Shown one piece after another: positions 41,201-43,471 of a stretch of 64,000 nucleotides of DNA. Position numbers and translations under genes: made by a program. Source of the stretch: Lucinisca nassula (Eukaryota > Mollusca > Bivalvia > Lucinida > Lucinidae). Under the pieces are notes generated by a model, which was not told the origin of the DNA, did not search any database, and saw only the letters and a list, made by a program, of their open reading frames with translations. The first letter of the stretch is position 1, and the number at the start of each line of letters is the position of its first letter. The stretch spans positions 20,521,395 through 20,585,394 of the forward strand of contig OY757017.1 in NCBI GenBank assembly GCA_963580285.1, read 5' to 3'.

Positions 41201-43216
41201 CTCATTATGAAATAATGGTAAATATGAAGTTGCTGTCCTAACACTGTGAAAATCAGCAAAATTCACTAAGTCCTCAAGTGGGAATGGGTTAAACCAACAA
41301 ACAACTGATTGAATATGTACAATGTATAATTATGGCAATAGTTAAGACAAGAAAGCCTAACTTTACCAGCACTGTTCGCTTGTGTTGTCTGTTCTAGAGT
41401 TTAATGGCCCATACACCACAACTGAGGTCAATGGAGCCAGTCAGTTAGCCTACAAGTAACTACACTTTTCTTGAGACATGGAGAGCACAGGCCACAGGGA
41501 TATGTTTCTAGCTTGCCACCACTGATGGTGCACGGTTAGTTGGGGATTAGACGTCCGACTGAGATGGCTCCATCTCCATCCTATACTGCTAGTATGTTTT
41601 TTAGAGACAGCCTGACATTCTCTGTCTCGAGTTCTGACCTCCATTAACTAACTGGTGGTTTTCTTCTACACTGACATCAGATTATTTTTGAGATGTCTGT
41701 TTTAAGTAAGAAAGTGGTTATTGACGGCCAGCTGTCACCTACAAGTTCACTGGTTACAGCTCGCTGTCAATAGTGACCACCTTTCAGTAATCATGGCCTT
41801 TCCTGAGTAACCTCCTCATTCTATTTCAGATTCCCATCATGGGAATGTGGCAGGGTGGTGGTCACCAATCCTAGATTGGTAGCTTTCTCATTTATCAACA
41901 CCATGCATGATCAATGAGCACCTACATCTGTGTCTTCAAGAATGTGTTTATAGATTTCTTTTAGCTTTCTGTGTAATGGCAGTAAAAATATGCTTAGATC
42001 TTTGGACTTCTTTAATGACCCAAATACATAAACTAAATGTAGCTAAAATGACCAATGAAACCACCATTTAGAAATTCTTCTAGTCTACATGTACGTACCT
42101 CCAAAGTATGTTCTTCCCTATTGTCTTCTTTGTTAGGCTCCTCCTTATTTTCTGCTTTGTTAATGTCATCATCAGTTTGAATAGCACCAGCTTTTTCAGA
42201 TATAACATCAGTATGTTTAGAAGTTTGAGCACTTTCATCATCAACTACATTTACTGTTAAATTGTTACTTTCACTTTCAACATTTAATGATCCTATGAGA
42301 CATTGATTTGAATTAGAACTTTTAATGTTGGTACTTTCTGAGTCTGTTTCATCCGGGCTAGTTAGATCAGCTGAACCTGTAAAATTTAAACTGTCAGCAG
42401 TCTGTATTTTGAGACTGCTACTGGTAACAGAAACATTTGGTTTAATAGTGTCTTTTGTATGTTCTTCATTTCTACAGTTAAATTGTGATGAGGTATTAAT
42501 GTCTGAATGACTTGCATCACTTGAATCATTAAAGTCATTACTATTTTCATCACTAACATCATCTAAAGTGTTATCTGGTTTAAAATCATTGCTATCTTCA
42601 TCACTAACATCATCTAAACTATTGTCTGTATGTTTATGTTGCTCTTCAACAGTTTCAACATTTTCGCCTTCGGATGTTGAACTGACTGCATTTGAAGATG
42701 ACTGATAGTCATCATTTTCAGATTCCTTTACTTCCTGCTCACTTGCACTTAAATTGCTTTGCGAGACACCAGAAACCTCCTTTTCACTGAAATATGCATT
42801 ATCATCTACACTGCTTGTATCCGGTAACCCAGCAGCATCTCCAGTTTCTTTTGGCGTTTCATAATCAAAAATATCAGAAGCTTCATTTTCTGTTTCAGAA
42901 TCACAGGATTTTGCTACCTCCATGTTCTCATCATGCTCCAGATCCTGACTCTCCATTTGCTCTACATCCTCTCCATTACTGTCTTCATGTTTTTCTAGAA
43001 CATCAACACTACTGCCCTTATCAGTGACAGGGACAACATTTAATGATTCTGGTGATCTATAGTTTTCATTGAAATCTGACTGATCTGGTGACTGTTGCAT
43101 TGGGCTCTCTCTGTCTATCTCATCATTGTCTTTTTTATCTGCCTCATCCCAATCTTGTTCAACACTGTCAGAAATGCCATCATCTGGTTCAGCATCCATA
43201 GTTTGTGAGTTGCAAT
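11129..43216 (-). CDS. ZC3H18 ortholog, CCCH zinc-finger nuclear RNA adaptor (11 coding exons seen; C-terminus outside)
   Basis: In vertebrates ZC3H18 is a nuclear protein that binds the cap-binding complex/ARS2 and links it to the NEXT-exosome decay machinery. Here eleven coding exons with AG/GT borders join in consistent phase to about 1030 codons. Order: acidic N-terminus (exons 1-3, 731 codons), a 12-codon acidic exon, the C-x7-C-x5-C-x3-H finger followed by HPGVNDKG, a PPAPEEQWEEEE exon, TAWERGLRQAKE, EPNFEEKKW, WYPGQEFENFEVQW, a proline/arginine-rich exon and DDWNDPWRRS. Finger, WERGL, PNFEEK and DPWRRS blocks match vertebrate ZC3H18 in the same order, so identity is secure. The acidic N-terminus is far longer than the ~220 residues before the human finger. 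Exon sequence is under 4% of the 32 kb. Confidence 0.9.
11497..13645 (+). mobile_element. Tandem-repeat element II with terminal hairpins (intronic)
   Basis: It starts ACCAAGAGGGTCATGATGG followed by CGCTCACCTGAT and ends in hairpin AGCTCACCT-CGTCAC-TAC-GTGAC-AGGTGAGCT then AAAA (13609-13645). Inside are six or so copies of a ~170-bp unit with CTATAATTTGAACAATCTTG and GAAGCTTCATACCAAATATC (11580-12850), then three copies of a ~157-bp 'tatgaccttgaccttgg' unit (12860-13310). A second terminal hairpin type (TATGCCC...GGGGCATA, 13369-13408) sits inside behind a GACGGACGGACG tract. No coding frame. Confidence 0.75.
13897..13959. repeat. Hairpin motif H, copy 2
   Basis: Arms CCCAGATCAGACTGCTCCT and AGGAGCAGTCTGATCTGG pair perfectly over 15 bp; outer CAGTATGAA / TTCCACACTG pair partly. 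The apex TGC version replaces the CGCC version of copy 1 on both arms. Confidence 0.8.
14339..15882 (+). mobile_element. Tandem-repeat element III with terminal hairpins (intronic)
   Basis: It starts ACAAGAGGCCCATGGGCCAC and ends GACGACGGAC tract, hairpin (AGCTCCCCTGAAGCC / GGCTCTGGTGAGCT, loop TTC, 15846-15877) and A-run. Between them are about three copies of a ~455-bp unit with AATACTGAATCTGAGCC, ATTTGACCTTGACCTAAAAC and CATGGCGGCCATATTGGTCA. The short open frames in it repeat with the unit and are not genes. Confidence 0.8.
16100..16179 (-). CDS. ZC3H18 coding exon 10 (Pro/Arg-rich; donor uncertain)
   Basis: Acceptor TTACAG|GTA at 16179. It encodes VAPEKFHQERRPPPPRRYSP and a short Pro tail. 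Two donors give the same phase (2): CG|GTACAG after 16130 or AG|GTTCTG after 16100; neither is a strong site. Without splicing the frame stops at TGA 16093-16095, which could be a short-isoform end. Confidence 0.7.
16555..16732 (-). CDS. ZC3H18 coding exon 9 (FENF block)
   Basis: 178 nt: one base completes a Glu codon, then 59 codons, phase 0 at the end; acceptor TTTCAG|A, donor TTT|GTAAGT. PLSDDEYYDKTP and WYPGQEFENFEVQWAQAPTP correspond to the vertebrate block around FWRGGQYENFRVQY. Confidence 0.87.
16776..17073 (+). mobile_element. SINE-like repeat S1, full length
   Basis: It runs from CCCCCGTTCATTGGGGCTTG to the tail TTAAACCTCAAATTAAACAA. The GGGGCTTG start, TACTGGTAAACCGCTTA, TAAGCCTGCACAGGCAAAG and CAGTGTTAACGGGGATG blocks occur in order. 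It lies in the intron between ZC3H18 coding exons 8 and 9. Confidence 0.85.
17128..18078 (+). mobile_element. Tandem-repeat element IV (TATAGCCCC ends, intronic)
   Basis: It begins TATAGCCCCGCTATAGCCC and ends with a (CAGA)n/GACGGAATTCCGGA tract and hairpin TATAGCCCCCACTTT / AAAGCGGGGCTATA (18044-18076). Four ~183-bp units (about 17220-17955) contain AGACCTATATGAAAACACCT and AACTGTAAGAGGAGTTGCGG. The plan is that of elements I-III with different end sequences. Confidence 0.78.
18199..18243. repeat. Perfect 44-nt palindrome
   Basis: ATTATATAGAAAAATGACC and its exact inverse GGTCATTTTTCTATATAAT surround ATTTAT. It is probably a short foldback element; it sits in an otherwise unannotated intronic stretch (18080-18960) in which I see no gene. 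Confidence 0.7.
18985..19225. repeat. Foldback repeat with hairpin motif H, copy 3
   Basis: Outer phrases CCTTAAGACGCCGAGAA and GTCGTCTGCTGAA on the left, GGCAGACGACAATTG on the right; the GTCGTCTGC / GCAGACGAC pair forms an outer stem. Motif H arms (CAAACAGTGTGGACCCAGAT ... GGGTCCACACTGTTTG, 19096-19163) form the inner stem. Related copies lie at 20165-20370, 22075-22260 and 22255-22440. Confidence 0.8.
19245..19402 (-). CDS. ZC3H18 coding exon 8
   Basis: 158 nt, 52 codons plus two bases, acceptor TTTCAG|TTG, donor TTAGA|GTGAGT. It begins LRKKAMERKVLEPNFEEKKW, matching the EPDFEEKRF block of the vertebrate protein, and ends in a Lys/Ser-rich segment. Confidence 0.87.
19423..19446 (+). repeat. 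(CAT)n microsatellite
   Basis: Seven to eight CAT units interrupt an otherwise unremarkable intronic sequence upstream (in gene sense) of ZC3H18 coding exon 8. Confidence 0.85.
20165..20370. repeat. Foldback repeat with hairpin motif H, copy 4 (shortened apex)
   Basis: It has the same outer phrases as 18985-19225; the left arm of motif H has lost the GATCAGACTG part, leaving CAGTGTGGACCTAAAGGAAC against GTCTGATTTGGGTCCACACTG. Confidence 0.7.
20455..20675. repeat. Palindrome-containing repeat Q
   Basis: The inner stem AAATTTTAAAATGCCAAC / GTTGGCATTTTAAAATT (20505-20546) and outer phrases TTTTTCATGCTCAA and TTGAGCATGCAAAAA form a nested foldback. A diverged relative is at 23270-23475. Confidence 0.6.
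20733..20819 (-). CDS. ZC3H18 coding exon 7 (WERGL motif)
   Basis: 87 nt, 29 codons, phase 0, acceptor TTACAG|AAG and donor GAG|GTATGC. A Pro-rich start (KSPSPKAPTPPPEP) leads into TAWERGLRQAKE, matching the ESAWERGLRHAKE segment of vertebrate ZC3H18. Confidence 0.88.
21050..21297 (+). mobile_element. tRNA-derived SINE, family U
   Basis: The head carries A box-like AAGCTCAGTGGTTAGTGC and B box GGGTTCGAATCC (21109-21120), followed by CCTTGGGCAAGACACGTTA, a body and a tail ending TTGCAATCAAA. Internal Pol III promoter spacing is tRNA-like, but the anticodon arm is not credible, so this is a SINE rather than a tRNA gene. Confidence 0.78.
21300..21652. mobile_element. Pogo/Tigger-like MITE (CAGTCGAAC ends), complete copy
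   Basis: 353 bp with inverted ends CAGTCGAACTTCAATGGCTC and GAGCC..CATCGAAGTTCTACTG and TA on each side. A central palindrome (TGTGTGTACTCATTAGAATC and its inverse, around 21450-21515) is typical of the family. It directly abuts SINE U. Confidence 0.85.
21945..22012 (+). repeat. 'CCCTTTCAAGATTATTTCA' repeat copy
   Basis: Same motif as at 8268-8330 and 8424-8485, including the CAAAAACTGGAGTATC end. Confidence 0.6.
22075..22440. repeat. Two adjacent foldback repeats with hairpin motif H, copies 5 and 6
   Basis: Both have the GTCGTCTGCT ... GGCAGACGAC outer stem and CAGTGTGGGC/TTCAGATCAGACT left arms with GGTCCACACTGTTTG right arms (22163-22207 and 22329-22376). The apex of each is partly deleted, while outer stems remain intact. 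Confidence 0.75.
22484..22560 (-). CDS. ZC3H18 coding exon 6
   Basis: 77 nt: two bases complete the Gly codon from exon 5, then 25 codons (YYQLIERPGFNNKPPAPEEQ, then WEEEE). Acceptor ATTCAG|GT, donor GAG|GTACAG. Confidence 0.85.
22637..22963 (-). mobile_element. SINE-like repeat S1 with 15-bp target-site duplication
   Basis: The element (22652-22948) is flanked by identical TGTCAGAAGTACAGT at 22637-22651 and 22949-22963, a duplication length typical of LINE-machinery insertion. It is full length, from GGGGCTTGAAGAAATAGATG to the CTCAAATCAAACAA tail on the minus strand. This defines the family ends precisely. Confidence 0.92.
22960..23166. mobile_element. Pogo-like MITE (CAGTAAAATTC ends)
   Basis: Inverted ends CAGTAAAATTCCGCTATTA and TAACATAGAAATTTTACTG with TA flanks. 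A central palindrome GTTTAAAAGTGGTCTTTAAG / ACCACTTTTGAAC lies at 23085-23135. Relatives: 25831-26161, 39754-39931 and 53137-53336. Confidence 0.8.
23270..23475. repeat. Palindrome-containing repeat Q, diverged copy
   Basis: It shares TTTTTTCATGCTC, CAGGAGAGAATCTATGCTC and AAGCATAAAAAAGTTTT with 20455-20675. Confidence 0.5.
23480..23838 (+). mobile_element. Tandem-repeat element V-a, right end
   Basis: It contains TGACCCCTTGAGATGGCCCC, GGCCAGTGGTTAAGGAGATA, a GACAGACGGACAGATGGACGG tract and terminal hairpin TATCCCCCAACACTTT / AAAGCGTGGGGATA (about 23798-23831). The same sequence in the same order ends at 24884, so two related elements lie head to tail. Confidence 0.7.
23839..24884 (+). mobile_element. 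Tandem-repeat element V-b (intronic)
   Basis: About five units of ~155-190 bp (23850-24640) with GCGCTAGAGCGATGACAAAG, CAGTGACCTTGACCTTGAGG and TCGAGATATTGTCATAAGGA are followed by the same end block as V-a, including the GACGGACGG tract and hairpin TATCCCTGAACGCTTT / AAAGCATGGGGATA (24848-24880). Confidence 0.72.
24900..25196 (+). mobile_element. SINE-like repeat S1, 5'-truncated, with an extra tail segment
   Basis: It starts at the AAGCCTGCCCAGGTAAAG block and continues normally to CCTAAATAGTGTTGA, then about 90 bp not seen in other copies (TGAGTGAGTGTTTGAGTTTT ... AAAGTCTAG) precede a second GTTAAACCTCAAGTCAAAC tail. The structure suggests template switching or insertion of another SINE's 3' part. 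Confidence 0.6.
25308..25446 (-). CDS. ZC3H18 coding exon 5 (CCCH zinc finger)
   Basis: 139 nt, acceptor CAACAG|GAG, donor AAAG|GTAGGT, 46 codons plus one base. It encodes an acidic lead (EEDCEEGEIREPGSKP) and a complete finger with Cys, Cys, Cys, His spaced C-x7-C-x5-C-x3-H, ending HPGVNDKG across the junction. The RFFMRGHCTWGINCRFLHPG stretch is the diagnostic ZC3H18 block. Confidence 0.92.
25612..25680. repeat. Palindromic element P copy
   Basis: Arms TGTTGTGGGTATTCATTTGA and TCAAATGAATACCCAAAACA are perfect inverts around ACGGCCTCAATGAGGCCGT, so nearly the whole 65 bp can fold. Confidence 0.75.
25831..26161. mobile_element. Pogo-like MITE (CAGTAAAATTC), nested pair
   Basis: The outer ends CAGTAAAATTCCTTTATTA (25831) and GTGAAATTTCACTG (26161) flank an inner copy (about 25919-26109) with its own CAGTAAAATACC and GGAATTTCACAGTA ends. 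One MITE appears to have inserted into, or duplicated within, another. Confidence 0.65.
26467..26523. repeat. Palindromic element P copy
   Basis: TGTATGTTGTGGGTACTTGT and ACAAGTACCCACAACATAGG face each other around TAGAATCATCAG. Confidence 0.72.
26640..26935. repeat. Tandemly triplicated hairpin repeat
   Basis: Three ~65-bp units (from 26701, 26766 and 26830) each contain GACATTTCATGCAAA and TTTGCATGAGATGTC around GTCTCCTATGGAGAC, so each unit alone is a hairpin. The flanks GGCAGACGACATTTTGAAAT and ATTTGTCGTCTGCTGAATTA also pair. A single-unit relative lies at 39105-39235. Confidence 0.75.
27030..27228 (+). mobile_element. Tandem-repeat element VII, left part
   Basis: The TATGACCTTGACATTGGAGG unit is interrupted after AGAGAAATAA by element VI and continues at 28866 with AAAGTTATTG. 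The left end is not recognised. Confidence 0.65.
27229..28865 (+). mobile_element. Tandem-repeat element VI, nested in element VII
   Basis: It starts AAACCAGAGGACCATTGGTCC and CGCTCACCTGAC, and ends with CA-repeat, hairpin AGCTCACCAATGAGCC / GGCTCAGGTGAGCT (28828-28859) and A-run. Seven ~155-bp units (27330-28390) carry GTTTCCGAGATATTAAGCAT, GGGGCATGCCCCCCC and CCAAAGGTCCATGTCACTGA; poly-C length varies from 7 to 18. The empty site can be read from the neighbouring element VII units. Confidence 0.8.
28866..30395 (+). mobile_element. Tandem-repeat element VII, right part
   Basis: Eight ~155-165-bp units carry TATGACCTTGACCTTTGAGG, CACATCGTCTCATGATGGTT and AGAAAGTTATTGAC, then a GACAGACGGACAGACAGACG tract and terminal hairpin TATGTCTCTCCGAAAAA / TTTTTCGGGGCAGACATA (30357-30391) followed by AC. 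Same body unit as 12860-13310 in element II. Confidence 0.78.
30458..30780 (+). mobile_element. tRNA-derived SINE, family T, full length
   Basis: Flanked by AAAGCTTAATGTT at 30458-30470 and 30768-30780 (13-bp duplication). The head has A box TAGCTCAGTTG and B box-like GTTTGATTCC (30526-30535) at tRNA spacing; the body contains GTACTGGTTAACCGCTTA and TAAGCCTGCC; the tail is AAACTCCAATACAAAC then (AAAC)n. Other copies: 43403-46640 (split), 61754-61931 (truncated) and a tail at 47104-47128. Confidence 0.9.
30831..30866 (-). CDS. ZC3H18 coding exon 4 (12-codon acidic micro-exon)
   Basis: 36 nt encoding TDSESDEGEVDD, phase 0 at both ends, acceptor TTTCAG|ACT and consensus donor GAT|GTAAGT. The composition matches the acidic stretch before the finger in ZC3H18. 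Confidence 0.8.
31034..31246. repeat. Repeat with hairpin motif H, copy 7 (GATGGCTTC apex)
   Basis: It begins AACCCTTATCCTGCTG and ends CAGCAGGACAAGGGTTAA; the inner hairpin CAAACAGTGTAGATCCAGAT ... GGATCTACACTGTTTG (31071-31136) has apex arms CAGATGGCTTC / GAAGCCATCTG, a fully paired variant. The imperfect AACCCTTATCCTGCTG ends pair with each other. Confidence 0.8.
31361..31683 (-). mobile_element. SINE-like repeat S1 with 13-bp target-site duplication
   Basis: AGCCATTACCTGA occurs at 31361-31373 and 31671-31683 around a full-length copy (31374-31670). Confidence 0.9.
32126..32273. repeat. Long GC-rich hairpin (~67-bp arms)
   Basis: Left arm AAGAATCCAATATGGGTGTG ... CCGGCATCAC and right arm GTGATGCCGGACAG ... 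CACCCATATAAGATTCTT pair almost throughout; the loop is about 14 nt. It contains far more CpG than its surroundings. It may be a foldback element; a related end motif (AAGAATCTAATATACGGTTC / AGATTCTT) frames 32384-32528. Confidence 0.7.
33405..33449 (-). CDS. Candidate alternative ZC3H18 mini-exon, copy A
   Basis: 45 nt, open, phase 0 at both ends, encoding IDCAQVSLSDVEPPE, with donor GAG|GTATAT and a weak purine-rich acceptor (AAATGAG). It lies between coding exons 3 and 4 and would keep frame. A near-identical copy lies at 33701-33745 within a ~265-bp direct duplication. No transcript evidence is available here. Confidence 0.35.
33701..33745 (-). CDS. Candidate alternative ZC3H18 mini-exon, copy B
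   Basis: 45 nt, encoding IACAQVSLLDVEPPE, same borders as copy A at 33405-33449. The two copies differ at two residues. The acceptor is equally weak, so this may be fortuitous conservation within a recent duplication. Confidence 0.33.
33836..34182. mobile_element. Pogo/Tigger-like MITE (CAGTCGAAC family), complete copy
   Basis: 347 bp, ends CAGTAGAACTTCGATGGCTC and GAGCCATTGAAGTTCGACTG, TA on both sides; internal central palindrome as at 21450. It is inverted relative to 21300-21652. Confidence 0.85.
34640..35431 (-). CDS. ZC3H18 coding exon 3 (Glu-repeat region and basic patch)
   Basis: 264 codons, phase 0 at both ends, acceptor ATTTTAG|GTG and donor GAG|GTGAGA. The first ~115 residues are nearly pure Glu/Val/Glu repeats (EEVEEVEEE); then comes a mixed segment with a basic patch (KHVKLKKRHKSSS, then LRRRSSSG) and an acidic end (LDYDEEV). 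The near-repetitive codons suggest expansion by slippage; allele length may vary. Confidence 0.85.
35551..35945 (-). pseudogene. Mariner-family transposase fragment
   Basis: The minus strand encodes HLHQDNAPAHKA followed about 20 residues later by SLDLAPCDFWLFP, the D..D catalytic signature of mariner transposases, with an in-frame TAG after HKAR and a TGA after KDSL. The 3' end CGAGGGGTGATCAGAT (35551, next to a TA) fits a mariner terminal repeat. Only the last third of the transposase is present. It lies in the intron between ZC3H18 coding exons 2 and 3, next to the acceptor side of exon 3. Confidence 0.75.
36068..37565 (+). mobile_element. Tandem-repeat element VIII, split by a SINE
   Basis: It starts near a CCCTTTCAAGATTATTTCA motif (36070). 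Eight or so ~150-170-bp units carry GACAAAGGGCCATAACTC, ATGATCATCTTCAGGTCATG and AAAATCCCTTGAAAACTGTA; the element ends in a GACGGACAGACTGATGGACAG tract (37470-37520). No clear terminal hairpin is seen. The S1 SINE at 37093-37391 interrupts the last unit. Confidence 0.7.
37082..37402 (+). mobile_element. SINE-like repeat S1 inside element VIII
   Basis: A full-length copy from the GCCCCACCCATCGGGGCTTG start to the ATCAAACAAACAAAT tail is flanked by ATGGGAACAGT at about 37085 and 37393, an 11-bp duplication of element VIII sequence. Confidence 0.88.
37908..37983. repeat. Hairpin motif H, copy 8 (duplicated right arm)
   Basis: Left CAGGCCCTGATCAGACGCCGC, apex, right GCGGCGTCTGATCTGG repeated once more as CGTCTGATCTGGGCTTGCAC. 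The second right-arm copy suggests slippage at the hairpin. Confidence 0.75.
38160..38556 (+). repeat. Repeat R with hairpin motif H, copy 9 (GATGAGAC apex)
   Basis: Ends GGCTGACACGATTAATCG and CTCCGATTAGCCAGCCCTA; it contains ATCGATTAATCGAT-type phrases and a central H hairpin (38309-38375) with arms GATGAGACGCCGCAT / ATGTGGCGTCTCATC. An inverted copy lies at 46686-47062. Confidence 0.75.
38885..38962. repeat. Perfect inverted repeat (GGTAACCAGACCC)
   Basis: GGAAAAACAGGTAACCAGAC and its inverse GTCTGGTTACCTATTTTTCC (one mismatch) pair around CCCCCCTGACCTTTCAAGG. Confidence 0.65.
39105..39322. repeat. Hairpin repeat (single unit) next to motif H, copy 10
   Basis: 39119-39190 is a one-unit relative of the 26640 array (GACATCTCATGCAAATTGTC ... 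TTGCATGAAATGTC). 39258-39318 is motif H with arms GATCAGATGCCAC / GTGGCATCTGATC, again fully paired. Confidence 0.7.
39754..39931. mobile_element. Pogo-like MITE (CAGTGAAATTC ends)
   Basis: Ends CAGTGAAATTCTGCTATTAA and TTAATATAGGAATTATACTG, TA flanks, central palindrome GTTCAAAAGTGGTCTTCAAG / ACCACTTTTGAAC. Confidence 0.78.
40092..40391 (-). CDS. ZC3H18 coding exon 2 (Glu-rich)
   Basis: Exactly 100 codons, phase 0 at both ends, acceptor ACATAAG|GTT and donor GAG|GTAAAG. It starts VGDEETEISGQEAVSEEEME and contains long runs of EEVEEEVEEE. The plus-strand open frame across it is a leucine-rich shadow of the GAG/GAA repeats. Confidence 0.85.
40741..40995 (+). mobile_element. SINE-like repeat S1, 3'-truncated
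   Basis: It runs from CCCCGGCCCCCCACCCAGCC to TCTCCAAAATGACAGTG, lacking the GTTAAACCTCAAATC tail. Confidence 0.8.
40996..42098. other. Intron between ZC3H18 coding exons 1 and 2, mostly single-copy
   Basis: Apart from the SINE end at its left edge I recognise no repeat, RNA gene or exon in this ~1.1 kb on either strand. It is the longest repeat-poor stretch within the gene. Confidence 0.5.
42099..43216 (-). CDS. ZC3H18 coding exon 1 (start codon, acidic Ser/Asp-rich)
   Basis: An acceptor (TTACAG) precedes 43216; 17 nt of 5' UTR lead to the ATG at 43199, so a further non-coding exon must lie upstream, in or beyond the repeats after 43300. The exon gives 367 codons in phase 0, rich in Asp, Glu, Ser and Asn, beginning MDAEPDDG. 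A near-duplicated DNSLDDVSDEDSNDFK / DNTLDDVSDENSNDFN pair lies near 42520-42620. The donor is GAG|GTACGT at 42099. No folded domain is visible; it is predicted to be disordered. Confidence 0.85.
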
Positions 43217-43312
43217 CTGTAATTGATTAAATCTGGATAACTTTCTTCTGCATTTTCAACAAAACATATGTTGTGGCATTTACATATTATGACTGTCACA
43301 TTGAGGCAACTT

Positions 43313-43402
43313 TAACCAGAGGCCCAAAATGGGCAAGAAATCGCTCACCTGAATGAGACTGATCAAACATTACATTGTGCCTTGGTGGCCATCTTGTCTG
43401 TC
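43313..43402 (+). repeat. Left-end fragment of a hairpin-ended tandem-repeat element
   Basis: AACCAGAGGCCCAAAATGGGC and CGCTCACCTGAATGAG match the left ends at 11497, 14339, 27229 and 55639. It is cut off by the SINE at 43403; no matching right end was found. Confidence 0.7.
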
Positions 43403-43465
43403 AGATCTGCAGCCTGGGTAGCTCAATCAGATGCGCATCTGACTGGTGATCAGGACGCGGGTTTT
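43403..43465 (+). mobile_element. SINE family T, 5' part (split by Penelope-like element)
   Basis: A box GTAGCTCAATCAGATG and TCTGACTGGTGATCAGGACG match the head at 30471. The sequence stops at GCGGGTTTT, inside the B box, and resumes at 46405 with TTTGATTCCAGCC. Confidence 0.82.
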
Positions 43466-43471
43466 CAAAAT

